Part shown: positions 36,571 through 48,664 of the stretch, piece after piece
Layout of the letters: each line of letters starts with the position of its first letter
Position numbering within the stretch: position 1 is the first letter of the stretch
NCBI RefSeq assembly: GCF_003073045.1
Contig: NC_037597.1
Coordinates: 23,202,158 to 23,266,157, forward strand
Origin: Pomacea canaliculata
Lineage: Eukaryota > Mollusca > Gastropoda > Architaenioglossa > Ampullariidae
DNA: 64,000 nt
Reading direction: 5' to 3'
The notes under the pieces: model-generated
What the model was told of the DNA's origin: nothing
Databases searched by the model: none
What the model saw: the letters and a program-made list of their open reading frames with translations, nothing else
Position numbers and translations under genes: made by a program

Positions 36571-39500
36571 ATGTACCAGAAGCATAGAACAAGATACGGA
36601 AGGAAAAAGCAGTGTTCTTCAGATGACACATCTCTAAAAAATGAATTTCAAAATCAAAACACGGGCACACCTGACAGCCAACAATGCCCAACTGCTAGTG
36701 TTGTCATTGCTTCTTCTTCAGCATGTTCACATCACATACCGTCAGGAACATCGCTCTGTCAAATAGTTAGTAAGGCAAAAGATCGCAGTAGTTGTGACCT
36801 TGGAGAAAGTAATCAGTCCTCAGATACTAATAAAAGACCTAGCTTTTCAAGAAAAGATGCATTATCGACCAAGTCTATGTGTGAATCAACAGCACAGAGC
36901 ACCGTAACTCAAGCTTTGCGTAAAGGAATTAGATCAACGGATAATAATACAAGCAGCTGTCATGGTCATGGTCATCAACAAGCTGAAACAAAGAGACCAA
37001 AGAAAGGCCTTAGCCCTACCAAAGGTCAAACATCTGGGAATAGACAGACCCATTGGAGGAAATCAGTTGGTGGACATCCAGTTAACGTCAGTACAGGCAA
37101 TGCAAGTGTTACTGGCTGGGGTTCATACAAAGAGCATACTGAAAGAAGAAGGTATGGTCAACGCAAAGCTGAAAATTTGAAAAAGCAAATGTATGATCAT
37201 GGCACTGGGAAACACAATAAACAAAGAGTCAAGAGCAGACATGTGAAGTACTCTGGCCCCCAGAAGGTATCGAGGCTGAATGACACAAAGCATTCTTGCA
37301 ATCAGAGTGAAATTAATAATAGCAGCACATCCACTTCAGAGCTGGGCAACAGTTCAGTTGCCCAGGCTTGTGACACAGCCCTTGGTATCCTTTGTGTATG
37401 AATATCCCTTTAAAATATTTTAAAAGGAATTTCCTAAAGCATCTCAAACATAAAACTATTTTACTTATTGTCCTTCAAGTCATTTAAAGGATACATGTAA
37501 TATATTGCTACCTAGTTATCTGGCAACAAATAAAAATTTTAGATAATTTATTTAGTTTAATTTGTTTAGTTTAAAGACTTCTTGCACTGCATTTTGTTGT
37601 AGAGCAGAGAGTATAGGTTTAAAATCTGCCAAGCTTCAGGCTGGAAAAATTGCCCTGCCAATCCAGCAGCTGTCTAAATCTTGTCAGAGATGGGTACCTG
37701 AATTATCAGGGAAAGTAAGTTAAGGCAGCAGATGAGAGGACCTGTACAGTCAGCCCCTTGCATTCACTGCCTCTATTACCTTTAGGCTGTGGAAATTTTT
37801 TAAAATTGAGGATAAGTGTTAGTCTGTTTTATACCTTTGAGCAAAAACCCACCCTTTTTTCAATTTTGCTTTAACAACAGTGTAGAAATTCCAGGATTTT
37901 ACTATGATGATGTGAAGAAAAGATATTTCAAGATCCTGCCAAGTCATGGGAACGTTAACATTATTACAAGGGAAGGACTGGCCAAGCAAAAGGCTGAATT
38001 ACAGCGTCAGAAAGATTTGCAGTCTATGAACTCTAATCATTTGGTTAAATCCCTTGCTACATCCAAACCAGGACTATCCTCAAAACATTGCAGCTCAGTA
38101 ATGTCCTTGGCCAATATTTTTATGAGCGGTTACCAGAAGGGAGAGTACAGCCAGTCAGTACTTGAGAGAAAACTGACACAAATGAATGCTACTAACCTAA
38201 GACAGGTCAGCCACAAATCTGTCTTTAGTGAACCACTGGGAGTGTATGAAAGAATAGAGCACACGCTGCAGCTGGAGTCCAGCAAAGAGCATGACAAGCT
38301 TCTTTGCCATTGGTCTATTAAAGACAGCATGATTCAGCGTCTTCAGCTAGTAACTGTTAAGGAGGTTCCAAGAACTCGACCTGGTCACATGTCTGTGGCA
38401 TTTGACCCTGGTCATACTACAGTGCTGCAGTCGTGGAATAAGATAACCAATGTTTGCTGGTCAGATTTTCCTCAGTATCCAGGGAAAAAGTACATCTTGT
38501 ACACTACTATGTGCCACACAAGCCAGGCTGTCAGTCTTGCTTTCATCCGCAACATGGACCCTGCTTACAGGGATGAAGTGCATTACTTTGATTTTAACCT
38601 TGGCCATCGTGCAACCTGGACATGTGCCTGGAACCGTCAGAAGCAGCAGTTTGGTGTTGGAACAGAGAAAGGATGTCTTGTCATTGATGTTAACACAAGA
38701 TGTCTTTGGCAGTTTAAGACCTTAAACAGTGATGCAATAGCACAAGTCTTCTCCCAGGTTGGTAACAATTTCCAAGAAACTGAATAATGGAAACACTGCA
38801 CCATAATTGTGTGCTGCAATTTATTCATTTCTTTTCACTTAGTAGAGTTTAATTAACTCTCACACTTAAGTTGAATAATTATAGTAAAAAAACACATTTA
38901 CTTAGTGGTTGAGCAAAAATTTCCAAACTGTAAAGAGTTAACTCAGTGGACGCTGATAATTTACTGTGTAATTCTGGCTGATGATGTGTTACCAAACAGT
39001 GACCAAATGACAACTATAGTTGCAGGCAGAGTCTGTTAATATTGTGTGATACATATGACATGCATAAGCAGAAAAAAAACTTAATGCCAGATTTGCTTAC
39101 AACAAACCACTTTTTTTTAAAGGATGATGGGAATCTGATGTATACAGGAACACGGCGAGGCAATATTCTGTTACATGATCTACGCAGCAGAAGCACTTTC
39201 CCCCAGACACTTATGTGTCACAAGTCCAGCATCAGCTATCTGCGGCTTTCTCCTGATGATGCCTACCTCTATGCCAGTGATTTTAGTGGAAAGGTTTCTC
39301 CCTTTTATTATGGTTACTTTTCATCTCATAGATAATTGTAAAAAAATATATAAATCTAGGGGTCACAAAGTCCATTTCTCTGTTTTATTAAAATAGACTC
39401 AAGATTTTTGAGTATATCTAGTAAGTAGAATATTTATTTTTGTATCATAATATTGAAAAACTTTTATTCAAAATTTACCAGGAGCTACCATTGCTGCCAA

Positions 39501-41417
39501 CTGAATATTGAGAAAGTGGCTTGGATGTTTGTATATAGATACATGCTTGCATGTTTATAAGGAAACAGGTAAGTGGTTAGACTAGAGCACCGGTGTCCAA
39601 GCCTAGCAGTACACTGGTTCAATTCCTAGCTGTTGAAAATGGGTACTTGACTGCATAGAGGGTTTGGATAGGTAGGACAGCGAGGGGGAGGAGATGAACG
39701 CTACCCTCACAAAAAAGAAAAAAAAAATGCTGGCTCTAAGAAAAGTGGAATCTCTAATACCTCACACCCCAATGACCTAAAGATTTTTTTTGCCTTTACC
39801 TTTTTTTCTCTGTGTACACATCATTTTTTTTATCATCCAAAGGCAAATTATGTTCAATACAAACATAAAATGTGCAAAGGTATTAATGCAGCTATTCCTC
39901 AGAAGACTTGCAGTGTTCATTTGTAGAGTATGTCCCGTTCTCTAAAAGACCGAATGAGGCAGCTCTCTCTGTTTTTCTGTTTTGTCTACGATCTGTACTG
40001 GTTTTATCGTCATCAACTTGTGGATCTACATCTTCCTTTAGTTCTTCTGTTTGCTGGCTTGCCTGTGGCTTTCTGCCTTAACAAATGATGATATCGAAGA
40101 TTTTTGTGACTAACGGTCTCTGTACCTGCCACGTCCTTCGCGGTCTGTGATTTGTACCATTCAATTCTACAATTGTCGTTATTCATAGAGTGCTTTGTAA
40201 ACACTTGTTTACACGAAGAAATGGTTCAGTGCTGCTTCAACTTCTTTACTTGCATGCATTGATGGAAATATTGAACAACAAACAATTATATTGAGATTCA
40301 TAGTCTGACGTCGTGGATTGTGGTAATCTCCCTTTTGTTAACTGGTTGAAGATGATTTCTACACTTTGTTCTTCACGCTGATTGTATTCACTTGGCTTGA
40401 TCTTCTTACATCCTTCCTAAGAAAAACTGGCTATCGCCACAGTATATGCTGTTGTGTTAGATCACCGCTTCATATTCGCATTTTGTTTTTTCGTTGGACA
40501 GTTATTTGCTCTTCCCGTGCAGAGCACTGAGCTTGTCTTTTTGATAGCGAAGCAAATTGTACAAGTGTACTCGTTATTACTATAAAGCACTCTTTCCTGC
40601 TGTTGCTGGAAAAAGGCGCTATACAAATACGATCATCGTCATCGTTGTCGTCATCATCGTCATCATCATCATTATTATTGGTATGTGATTAGTTCACTTT
40701 TTATTGTAAATTGTTAAAATTAAAAGATGTTATCCATTAACATCTTAAATTCTTTTTTGATAGATCCACAAGTGGGATATGCGCAATCGTGAGCCAGTTG
40801 TAAGCTATGATGGCCTCTTCAACGAGTACACCAAACTTCCGTTTCACATTGATGAGACACAGTCACTGTTATATGGAAGTAAGTAGATGTTGCTTGGTTC
40901 CTTATTGCGTTTTCTTTTGTTTTGTTTTGTATTATTATTCAATGGTACTGTTCTTTATCCTTCAGTACTAGATATCCTTGTTTATTCTTCTGTCCCTCAT
41001 ATGCTGTCCATGTCTCGCTCTTGTTCTTCAGCGCTAAGACCATGCTCCTTAGGAGTGTGAGAATGCGCTATACAAATTTTGCTTTTATTATTATCGTGAA
41101 AGATCACAGCTTCACAAGTAAGTAAAGGTAACAGCAATTTTAGCAAAAATATTTGCAGCCGATCACCTGTTCATCTTTTTTTTTTGCCCCGTCATTCTTT
41201 TGCAGCTGGTCAGGACTGCTACACTAAGTTCTGGTGTCTGAAGACGGGAAAGTTGCTGCGGACTATCCCTCCTCCATGCCCAGCTTCAAGGGAGACCATT
41301 CCAGCAGTTCAGTACTCTTCCCAGTGGGGATGTGCTAAGGGCAACCAGGGACTGATCATGGGACAGAACGACACATTTTATCTTTATAGCTGTGGTGTTG
41401 AAGATTCTGAAAACTGA
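36571..41417 (+). CDS. DCAF4: DCAF4-like WD-repeat protein (DDB1- and CUL4-associated factor)
   Basis: DCAF4 family proteins act as substrate receptors of CUL4-DDB1 ubiquitin ligases. Exons 36571-37384, 37886-38757, 39123-39293, 40764-40878 and 41206-41417 join in frame to about 727 residues. The start is the first ATG (MYQKHRTRYGRKK) after the 36565 acceptor. The first 270 residues are Ser/Thr/Lys-rich with no domain. The DCAF4 core follows: EIPGFYYDDVKKRYFKILP, then a helical segment, then WD repeats with TGTRRGNILLHDLRS, YASDFSGK, IHKWDMRNREPV, GQDCYTKFWCLKTGKLLRT and a C-terminal NDTFYLYSCG. The human protein is about 500 residues, so the N terminus is longer here. An extra splice-flanked open block at 37605-37714 does not keep frame with the downstream exon. 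The identity of the core is firm; the 5' structure is less so. Confidence 0.88.
37605..37714 (+). other. Possible alternative exon within the DCAF4 gene
   Basis: The block has acceptors (TTGTTGTAG, or two bases later AG) and a perfect donor AAA|GTAAGT, and one frame is open throughout (GLKSAKLQAGKIALPIQQLS). It accepts the phase from the preceding exon but leaves phase 0, which puts the FYYDD exon out of frame at either visible acceptor. It may be an alternative, poison or spurious exon. Confidence 0.3.
39568..39730 (+). mobile_element. tRNA-derived SINE in a DCAF4 intron
   Basis: The segment contains an A-box-like TAAGTGGTTAG followed about 45 bases later by a B box GGTTCAATTCC at 39616-39626, the layout of a tRNA-type polymerase III promoter. 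An A-rich tail with single G lies at 39711-39728. The tRNA fold is degenerate, so it is a SINE rather than a tRNA gene. Target duplications were not found. Confidence 0.6.
40600..40682 (+). repeat. SINE-type tail with CAT/CGT trinucleotide repeats
   Basis: GGCGCTATACAAATACGAT is followed by about 55 bases of ATC, GTC and ATT triplets. The GCGCTATACAAAT motif plus simple-repeat tail is a recurrent 3' end of metazoan SINEs. The body upstream is too diverged to bound. Confidence 0.55.
40960..41100 (+). mobile_element. SINE copy (TTA-tailed family), plus orientation
   Basis: The sequence contains TATGCTGTCCATG, AGCGCTAAGACCATGCTCC, TTAGGAGTGTGAG, ATGCGCTATACAAATTTTGC and a TTATTATTAT tail. It matches the minus-strand copy at 17466-17590 block by block, with a short insertion of about 20 bases in the middle. 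It lies in the last DCAF4 intron. Confidence 0.7.
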
Positions 41418-42333
41418 TCAAGCAGAAGCATGCTACACTGGTGATGCTGAAATTTTGTGTTTTGGAAAAAGCTCTTGACGCAGTCACCGTGTTACCAGTA
41501 AAATGGAAGCAAAGGGAGAAAGATGCATAATCTATGTCTACCTTTGACTGTTCTATGCTTTGTGATTTACAAGCGGTACTTTCCATCTTGCCTCCAGAAA
41601 TGTGTTAGTGTGCACTGCATTAAACCTCTGCGTTCGAAATGGCACATGTTGCCGTGACTTTGATGAAGTTAGTGTGTCAGAAAGTTTGGTAGCAGATAGT
41701 ACAAAATGATGTCTTTTTAAAGGTTGTCTCTCGAGTACGATTTTGAAAATCATTATTTTAATGCATTCTCTATTCTTTTCTAGTCGTTTGATAAAAGTCT
41801 GGAAAATTGTTGAATACATTTGTTTTTAAACTGGATGGAATACTTCTGTAGCACCAAGTTACATTTTATAATGAGCAGCAAAAGCTGAACAGACTGTGAT
41901 CAACTGATAATTTAATCCAAATAACCTTAACAGCATCTGTTAAATATTTGTTTGATTCAGCAGTAAGAAAACTGTGAAAACATTGTTTTTCATGAGGGGT
42001 GTATGTGTGTGTGTGTGCAGATGCATGCTTGAGTTCTTTAACTAGTCTTTGTTCACCATGGCGGACCTACCACACCACTATAAATAGGGTCTACAAACAT
42101 TAGGCCTGTGCCTAAACTGGGCCTACATAGGGTTTACCGTTGATTTCCACACTTGTAGTACATGCAGCTATGATAGCGTGCCCTTTAAAAAAAAATATGT
42201 ATCCGCCTGGCATTTGTTGCGCAAGAATAGTTCCCCTCTTGCAGAGTCCTGATTTCAATCATAAAGATTTGATTTTTGTAAGCTCGCCGCAAAATACAGT
42301 CGCCAATGTCTGATTAAATAATCTGCATACTGC

Positions 42334-42339
42334 AATAAA
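42334..42339 (+). terminator. Candidate poly(A) signal of the DCAF4 gene
   Basis: AATAAA lies about 920 bases after the stop codon, the clearest signal I noted in this 3' region. Cleavage is unverified. Confidence 0.3.
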
Positions 42340-42370
42340 CAATGGCAGACACGGGATGATAAAAACACTT

Positions 42371-42376
42371 TTTATT
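42371..42376 (-). terminator. Candidate poly(A) signal of the Kunitz gene
   Basis: TTTATT on the plus strand is AATAAA on the minus strand, about 530 bases after the Kunitz stop codon. If both signals are used, the two convergent transcripts end within a few tens of bases of each other or overlap. Confidence 0.35.
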
Positions 42377-42901
42377 CAATCCAAAATTGCAACATGTGCG
42401 TGTGCATATGTATTATCTAACGACACTTAACTCACTAAGCCATAAAGCATAAAAGAAGATGATGGTACAATAGTGCTGAATCGACGTCATGTCAATCATC
42501 TCATGCGCACTTATGTTTTACATTCTGACACGAATGGATGACATAGTATCCCAGATCTTCCTAAGAGATTACTTAAAAATGTTATTAAGGTCACTAACAA
42601 GACAAAAATCAGTTCAAGTGCTTCCTTGTGGTGTTAAAACGAAATCCGAGAGAAGGCAAGGAAAATAAATTCAAACGTCAATATTTTGTAGTGAAAACTA
42701 TTTTAATTTTGACAGTAAATGATAGAAAAGCTACTTACTTAAAACATGCTAAACAGTTCTGTGCTGATGTCTTCGCAAACCTTTTCTTCGAAGGTTTCGT
42801 AATACTAATATAAAAAATAATAACTAATCAGAATTCAATATGCATTTCTTGACAGAGTCATGTAACAACTACAACTGTTAAAAGTATATTTGCTCCACTT
42901 G

Positions 42902-44309
42902 CTACTCCTGTACACAAGCCCTCCGACACGCCTGTGCGCTGTTAAATCGGTTTGCGTTGCCCCGACAACCGCCGTAAGTGAACTTTGTGCACTGCCCGGT
43001 TTGGGCGTTGTAGTAAAACTTGGGGAAGCTCGCCTTGCAAGGCCCTGGGGCCGCCGGCAGCAAGCAGCGGTTGGTTTTTCTGGGCGTGGCCGGGGAGTTT
43101 GCTGATGTGGCTTTTGGTGTCGTCTTGGTTCCTTTGCATGTTTGTTCGCACGCGGCTACAGTGTCGAATCTGTTGCCGTTGCCCTGGCAGCCGCCGTACA
43201 CAAAGCTTTCGCACTCTCCTGTGGCGGAGTTGTAAAAGAAGGAAGGAAAGTAGGCAAAACACACACCCGGAGCTTTGGGCAGGCTACAAACATCCCCAAC
43301 TAGGGAACCAGTTGTTGGTGGGGTAGATCGTGGTGAAGCCCTACATTTGCTCTCACATTCCTTTTTCGTATCAAATCGGTTTTCATTCCCCCCGCATCCT
43401 CCGTAAATGAATTCTTCACACGCTCCTGTCCGGGCGTTGAAAAAAAAGATGGGAAGTACCCTAGACACAGGCCTGACTGCGCAGGTAGAGTACAGGTGTC
43501 GACCTCAGATGATGGACTAGGTATGACAGGAGTAATGCCAGTAAGGCAAATTTTCTCGCATTCGTCTATGTTTGGAAAGTTGTTGGCATTGCCGTTACAA
43601 CCACCGTAGTCAAATTGTTGGCAGGTACCATCAGTATGATTAAAGAAGAAGCGCGGAATAGCTGCTCTGCAAGGGCCGATCACCTTGGGCAAGCTGCATG
43701 CTGCACAAAGAGAGTGAAGAAATGTATCAATCAGGCTCCATTGCAACTGAACGTATAGCACATTTATCCAATTTTATATCATTGATGATAAATTAAATAT
43801 TTCTTCAGTCGAAATCCAACCTGCAGAAATGACGACTAAACTTTGAACAATATTAGTGCTGTATTTCTGGAAGCCAGTTAATTTGTTTTTAGTATAACAA
43901 ATTCAAGAATCTATGCTGTATTAGAAAGGTAGCTGCCATTGACTTCTAGCTATGAAAAACGTGTTATCACTAAAGGGCCATGCAAGAAGAAGGGTTACTG
44001 TAACACGTACGTGTTCTTTGCCGCATCTTTTGAACTTTGTACAAAGTGGAACCCGTACAGTCAGTTTTATGGATTATTGAAAAATTAGTATCACCGAAGA
44101 GCACCAAAGCAGAAATAATTCATTTGATGACATTTCAAAGATACGAAAACATCCCGAATAAGGTACTTATGATTTAAGTATCACATATGTTAGCACCAAG
44201 AAATATACAACATATCACACTTACGATTTACATCAGCCCCTTTCAAGAAGCAGGTGCAGTGTAGAAGGAGGACGAGACACAGAATGCTCACACCTTGATT
44301 GCTACCCAT
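42902..44309 (-). CDS. Secreted four-domain Kunitz-type serine protease inhibitor
   Basis: A first coding exon (44225-44309) gives a signal peptide (MGSNQGVSILCLVLLLHCTC). It splices in phase to one large exon (42902-43700) with four BPTI/Kunitz domains: 43546-43698, 43343-43494, 43136-43288 and 42914-43066. Each keeps the six-cysteine pattern and the YGGC core. The residues after the second Cys, the P1 position, are Arg, Leu, Phe and Lys, predicting trypsin-, elastase/chymotrypsin-, chymotrypsin- and trypsin-directed sites. Linkers are Ser/Thr/Pro-rich. The second domain reads through in frame only if the run of eight A at 43440-43447 (T on the coding strand) is one base longer; this may be a homopolymer base-calling error or a real mutation. 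Such inhibitors act outside the cell in haemolymph, mucus, shell matrix or secretions; which applies here is unknown. Confidence 0.92.
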
Positions 44310-44518
44310 CGTCACTGTCTGGAGAAGAGATAAATGGTTGTTTTTAAAAAGTCACTAATGCAGAAGAAGAAGAACAACAACAACAAGTCAGTGATCACAG
44401 CTACGTTTTGATACCAATATGGAACGCATTTAAAGTTAGACATTTAAGCCCCTTCCTAGGGGCAGCATCAACCTAGGAAAGAGGATGAGTTTGACGCATG
44501 CAAATGCCTTGTACTTAC

Positions 44519-44612
44519 CTGTCAAGCGTCTCCACCAAAATTTGCAAGTCTACCGCTTCGTTTGCAAACGACTGTGGACATATGTTGTTGGGACGGAGCA
44601 GTCGCTATTTAT
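44519..44612 (-). promoter_or_regulatory. 5' non-coding exon and TATA-like promoter of the Kunitz gene
   Basis: A perfect donor (ACAG|GTAAGT on the minus strand) ends an upstream non-coding exon at 44519. The matching acceptor CTTCTCCAG lies just before the coding exon at 44318. An AT-rich ATAAATAG at 44605-44612 (minus strand) could be the TATA box, placing transcription start near 44577. A CRE-like TGACGTCA occurs further upstream at 44772-44779. Confidence 0.45.
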
Positions 44613-44619
44613 TCTTTCC

Positions 44620-47040
44620 TTCGAAGGCATCCGGTTTCAATTTTCGCCTCCTCGTTTCCTTCGGGAAGTGCCCCAGGTTGCACTCACGCCGCGCGCGCAG
44701 CCAATCACGATGAGCAACAACAAGGTGAGGTTGGACAAGAAAGCCCACTCGCTCCGTCACTGGTTGTATGTTGACGTCACTGAGCTTCGCAAACAGTGGC
44801 AGGTCCGCTGCACACGTTCCACTACGTCAGAAATTACGTGAGCACTTCAGCCGTTTGTTGATTCATCAGCTTTACTCCTACACTAAGGATATTGAATATG
44901 CTAATCCAAACTTCATTATTCAAGATGACTGAGCTGATTGTTGCCAGCTGAATGCTGGATGGGCAGTTGGTGCATGGAGTGTATCGTTCGTGGTAGGTAC
45001 GAGTTGATACAGCCGGATAAAGAAACGAAAAACACCAACAACTCGTATCCGCATTTCTGTGATTTGTTTGCGTGTGTGTGTGTACTTTACACGTCTTTTT
45101 ATCCTCACATTATTCCAACCTCAACCACTGATATTAAACTAAAGGTCGATGACTCCAATGGAAGTGTCCCACTAACTTGTCTTTCGTGTGACCATGGATG
45201 TGTGTAGGTGGATTGCTGTCTGTCTGCCAAGACCAACGCTTATAGCCTCTACTTGCGAAGTGATCCGCTGTTAGTCTCGGCGAGCTTAAACAAAGAATGT
45301 GAATAAACCGGAAGCTTTGTTGTCTAATGCCTCGTTTTAGCAGTTAATTGGAAAAAATCGTCTACCAGCAGTCCAGTAATACAAGTTCGTGGTGTGACTG
45401 TAGAACCAGCATTCAAAACTACCTTAGAACATAAGTAGACAATACTGTTCTTAACATGGATAGACTAGTTGGTATCAAGCAGATAGATTTAGCTTCCTTT
45501 TGGATTACTAAATTGTCAGAAAGGTTTTCACCATTTTGTTCATACCAGAACATGATCTAGCAGGAGAATTTGTTTCATTGAGTTCAGCTAAACGTTATGT
45601 TATGTCTATGCAAACGTAACAGGCACTTGAAATTGTTTGTACCCTCTGCAATCCAGCTGCTCAACTGTAGAAGAACCATTTCCTATTATGTTTGCACACT
45701 AATTTATTGCACTCATAAATTTGATTTTTTTGTCCTTCAAGAATTTTTGTTCTTCGTCTTTCTTCTTATATTATCCAAAGATGGACACATTTTCAGTGAA
45801 AATAACAAACGCAAACCCTGAAAATAAGAGAAAAATGCCCTTAGTACATGAAAGGTACTCTGGGGTCCATTTGACCTCAAACGGAAATAAACATAAAAAA
45901 TAAGCAGAATAAATTTCAAAGGCGAGTTGATCGTGTTTAGAAGAAAATATGGATCAAAGAGGGCTGGGGTCACAGAGACCCCATGGTACCACAGTGAGGC
46001 GTAACTTGACTTTATTCTCCTCTCTTTTAATTTTTTTTCTGTTCCTTTCTGTTAATTCATTTCTTTTCTTCCTTCTTTTCTTTCAACTGTACCGATATTA
46101 TTTAAAGAACTCTACACATTTAGCAGAGAATCTTCATTTCGCATCCGCAGGAAGGATATGATTCTGGACGACCTTCAAGATCCGCAGCACGTCAGCAAAT
46201 GAGTGAACAATGATGTGATTGAAAGTAGCCTTCTCCCACTCGACGAATGATCCTGGATGCCTGAATAGTTCTCGCCTAGCAGGCGACACGATAATTAAAT
46301 CATGTTGGTTGTTGTGTGATGTGTCAAGGCTACGGAAGTGCATCACCGCCCTGGCCATCCTGTATCACCCCGTCGTGGCCACCCTGCGGACAGAAGTACT
46401 CGCTGTATCAGAAGAGAAGAATGTTCCAATCGTGTCTGCTGAGATTTAAGTTCATCGCACTAAGTTCATGGTTACTGACGCCGTTGAGGCGTGCGATTAT
46501 TTTTGCTTTCTCAAGCATCGACAGAACTGGGCAAACATAATTCACATAACATTTAAAATCCTTTCCCCTTATTTGCTATGCCACCATACACCATCTGGAA
46601 AGAAGTAATGATGTAAACAGATGTGATTTATTATGGAAGCCTTACTTTGAACAACTGCTATAAAGTCAGTTGGCACCAGATGTTTTTATGTACATCTATA
46701 AATAATCCTAGTATGGAATTTGTTGGCTAACTATAAAAATATAATCAATTGAAGGAAATTTTTTAGTTGTATGATTGGTACATGTGTAGTTGGTAATTAG
46801 AACACTAGTAACTTTTTTTATCCTTTTATAACAAATCCAGCATGTTTTAAAAAGTTTCCCATAAATGTGGCGCAGGAATATGTTCGGCTTTGGGGGAAGG
46901 GGGCAAACTCCATGCTGACAGTGATCGAACGACGTTCGCATTCGCACATTACAGACAAAGCAGAGGCCTTCAACCCAAAATAAACACCCATTACTAACAA
47001 TGAGAAAATGATCATGAACCAAATATTACTTATTCGTTAG
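44620..47040. other. Intergenic stretch, no confident gene
   Basis: Mostly AT-rich unique sequence between the Kunitz promoter and a LINE fragment. One minus-strand ORF at 46134-46358 (SPARRELFRHPGSFVEWEK, then FNHIIVHSFADVLRIL) looks protein-like but matches nothing I recognise and has no clear splice sites. It may be a gene relic. Confidence 0.35.
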
Positions 47041-47059
47041 TCAAAAATCGCTGTCTAGT

Positions 47060-47285
47060 TTATTCCTTGTTACTCCTCGAGGAGCAATAGGGCCGCAACA
47101 ACACCTCGCCAGTTGACACGGTTTTGGGCACCACCCTTCAGTTGGGCTCATGTGGTTCCGATCTCCTTTGCCTCGCTCTCTACTGTTCTTTTCCAAGTCT
47201 GCTTTGGTCTCCCAACTGTCCTCTTCCCTTGAGGATTCCAGTCAAGTGCCTGCTTGGCATACCTGTTTTCCTTCTTTAATTTTTC
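47060..47285 (-). mobile_element. 3' fragment of an RTE-like LINE
   Basis: On the minus strand the frame reads ALDWNPQGKRTVGRPKQTWK, then VESEAKEIGTT, then QNRVNWRGVVAAL. This is the conserved C-terminal end of endonuclease-reverse transcriptase LINEs and is related to the C terminus of the 31719 element. One in-frame stop is present, and only the 3' end survives, as expected of a 5'-truncated copy. Confidence 0.75.
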
Positions 47286-47289
47286 CTTT

Positions 47290-48300
47290 TCAATCTCTTT
47301 GTTTTGTAGTAGTGTTTCGATCAGTTTCTTTTGTTTTAGATTGAGGGCTAGATTTTAAAAAAGCAATTTTGATTATTCTGCTACCATCATAAATAAAGAT
47401 TCGTCATGTATCTCTATCTCTCAGCTTCTACCGTTTTTGCACTCTGTGAAGAATCTGCACGTACCTCTCACGCATTGATCGAGCCGGTGGGGGGAAGGGG
47501 TGGCAAAAAGTTAGTCTTGCCACCTTAGTATCGTTTTTGAGAGAGCAACTACACCCTTGCCCCCTTCTTCTGGTTCCTACTGAATGAGTAAGATGAGTTT
47601 GATTAACACACTTCTACAATATGAAGTTGTCCATGATTTATATTACAAAAATATAATATGCGTTCAACTAAGGGAGGTAAAAAAAAAGAAAATCTGGTTT
47701 TGTCAGGTTTCTTCCCTTGATTAGAGGCAGACTGGTACTGTGCTTTATATATGAAGACATTGTTTGGTATGATTTTACTGAACTTAATGGGTTTTACTAA
47801 GAGCGCAAGAATTTATTTTGAAAGTTGGCAATATACAGGAGAATAAAGGCATTTCTACCTTCTCTTTCCATCATTAGTGTAACGCTAAAAAATTTTTTTT
47901 TTAATAAGTATCAGCTAGAATGCTAGATTACGAACAGATATGCAAAAAGACAAACTCAAAGTAAGAATTTTACGGCAATGGCAATCTTATCAAGTCAATA
48001 ATTTCATCCCAAATAGTTGATTTGTTGTCGTTTGTTATTTCATGTGGTCTAGAAGATATATAAGAGAGACGGAATTTTCAATGTACTATGATCAGTTTGA
48101 AGTTCGCTCAGTCATGTTAAATGTACACACAGAAGTATAGATGTTGAGCAACACTATATTGGATAAATGAAGGTCCGCGATATTGTTTCTTTTCTTCCCT
48201 TAATAATTCTCCTATCCAACGACGAACAGAAAATTTATAGCTTAGTGCTTCCAAGAACTTGTATCATACACATCCATGGTCCTTCCACTGTCAATCAAGC
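47290..48300. other. AT-rich intergenic stretch
   Basis: No exon or repeat family is recognised. The right part probably contains the promoter of the hydrolase gene, but I see no clear core element. Confidence 0.4.
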
Positions 48301-48664
48301 CAATCGAGGTGAAGCCTGTAAAAAGTGAAAGTGTAACGATCGTTGTAACTTTACAAAAATTTACTACTGTAGGATTAACTATCCAGTCAACTTATCGAAA
48401 ACTATACCAGATAAGCCTGTAAAGTGAATTTATACAAAACATTCCGGAAAATCGATTGCCTTCTATCCCGTCACCCCCACTGGACTGGCATCAAAGTAAT
48501 AATGGTCGCAACCCATCGACGGTAGAAGCTCTTCCGCCTCCGGCTTCTGTGCATGAAGGTCTATACATCACCTGTTCATTAGCGCCTTGCAGATCGTCTC
48601 ACAGAAATAAATTTAGCGTTCCTGCTTTACTCAAAGTAGTGTGTGGCATCTGGCGATCGGCAGG

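Noticed and set aside
39616-39626. B box suggesting a tRNA gene
   Set aside because: The arms do not fold into a proper cloverleaf and an A-rich tail follows, so it is called a SINE.
40625-40682. ATC/GTC triplets as possible CRISPR-like or tandem gene array
   Set aside because: They are a short trinucleotide microsatellite, with no spacers and no longer repeat unit.
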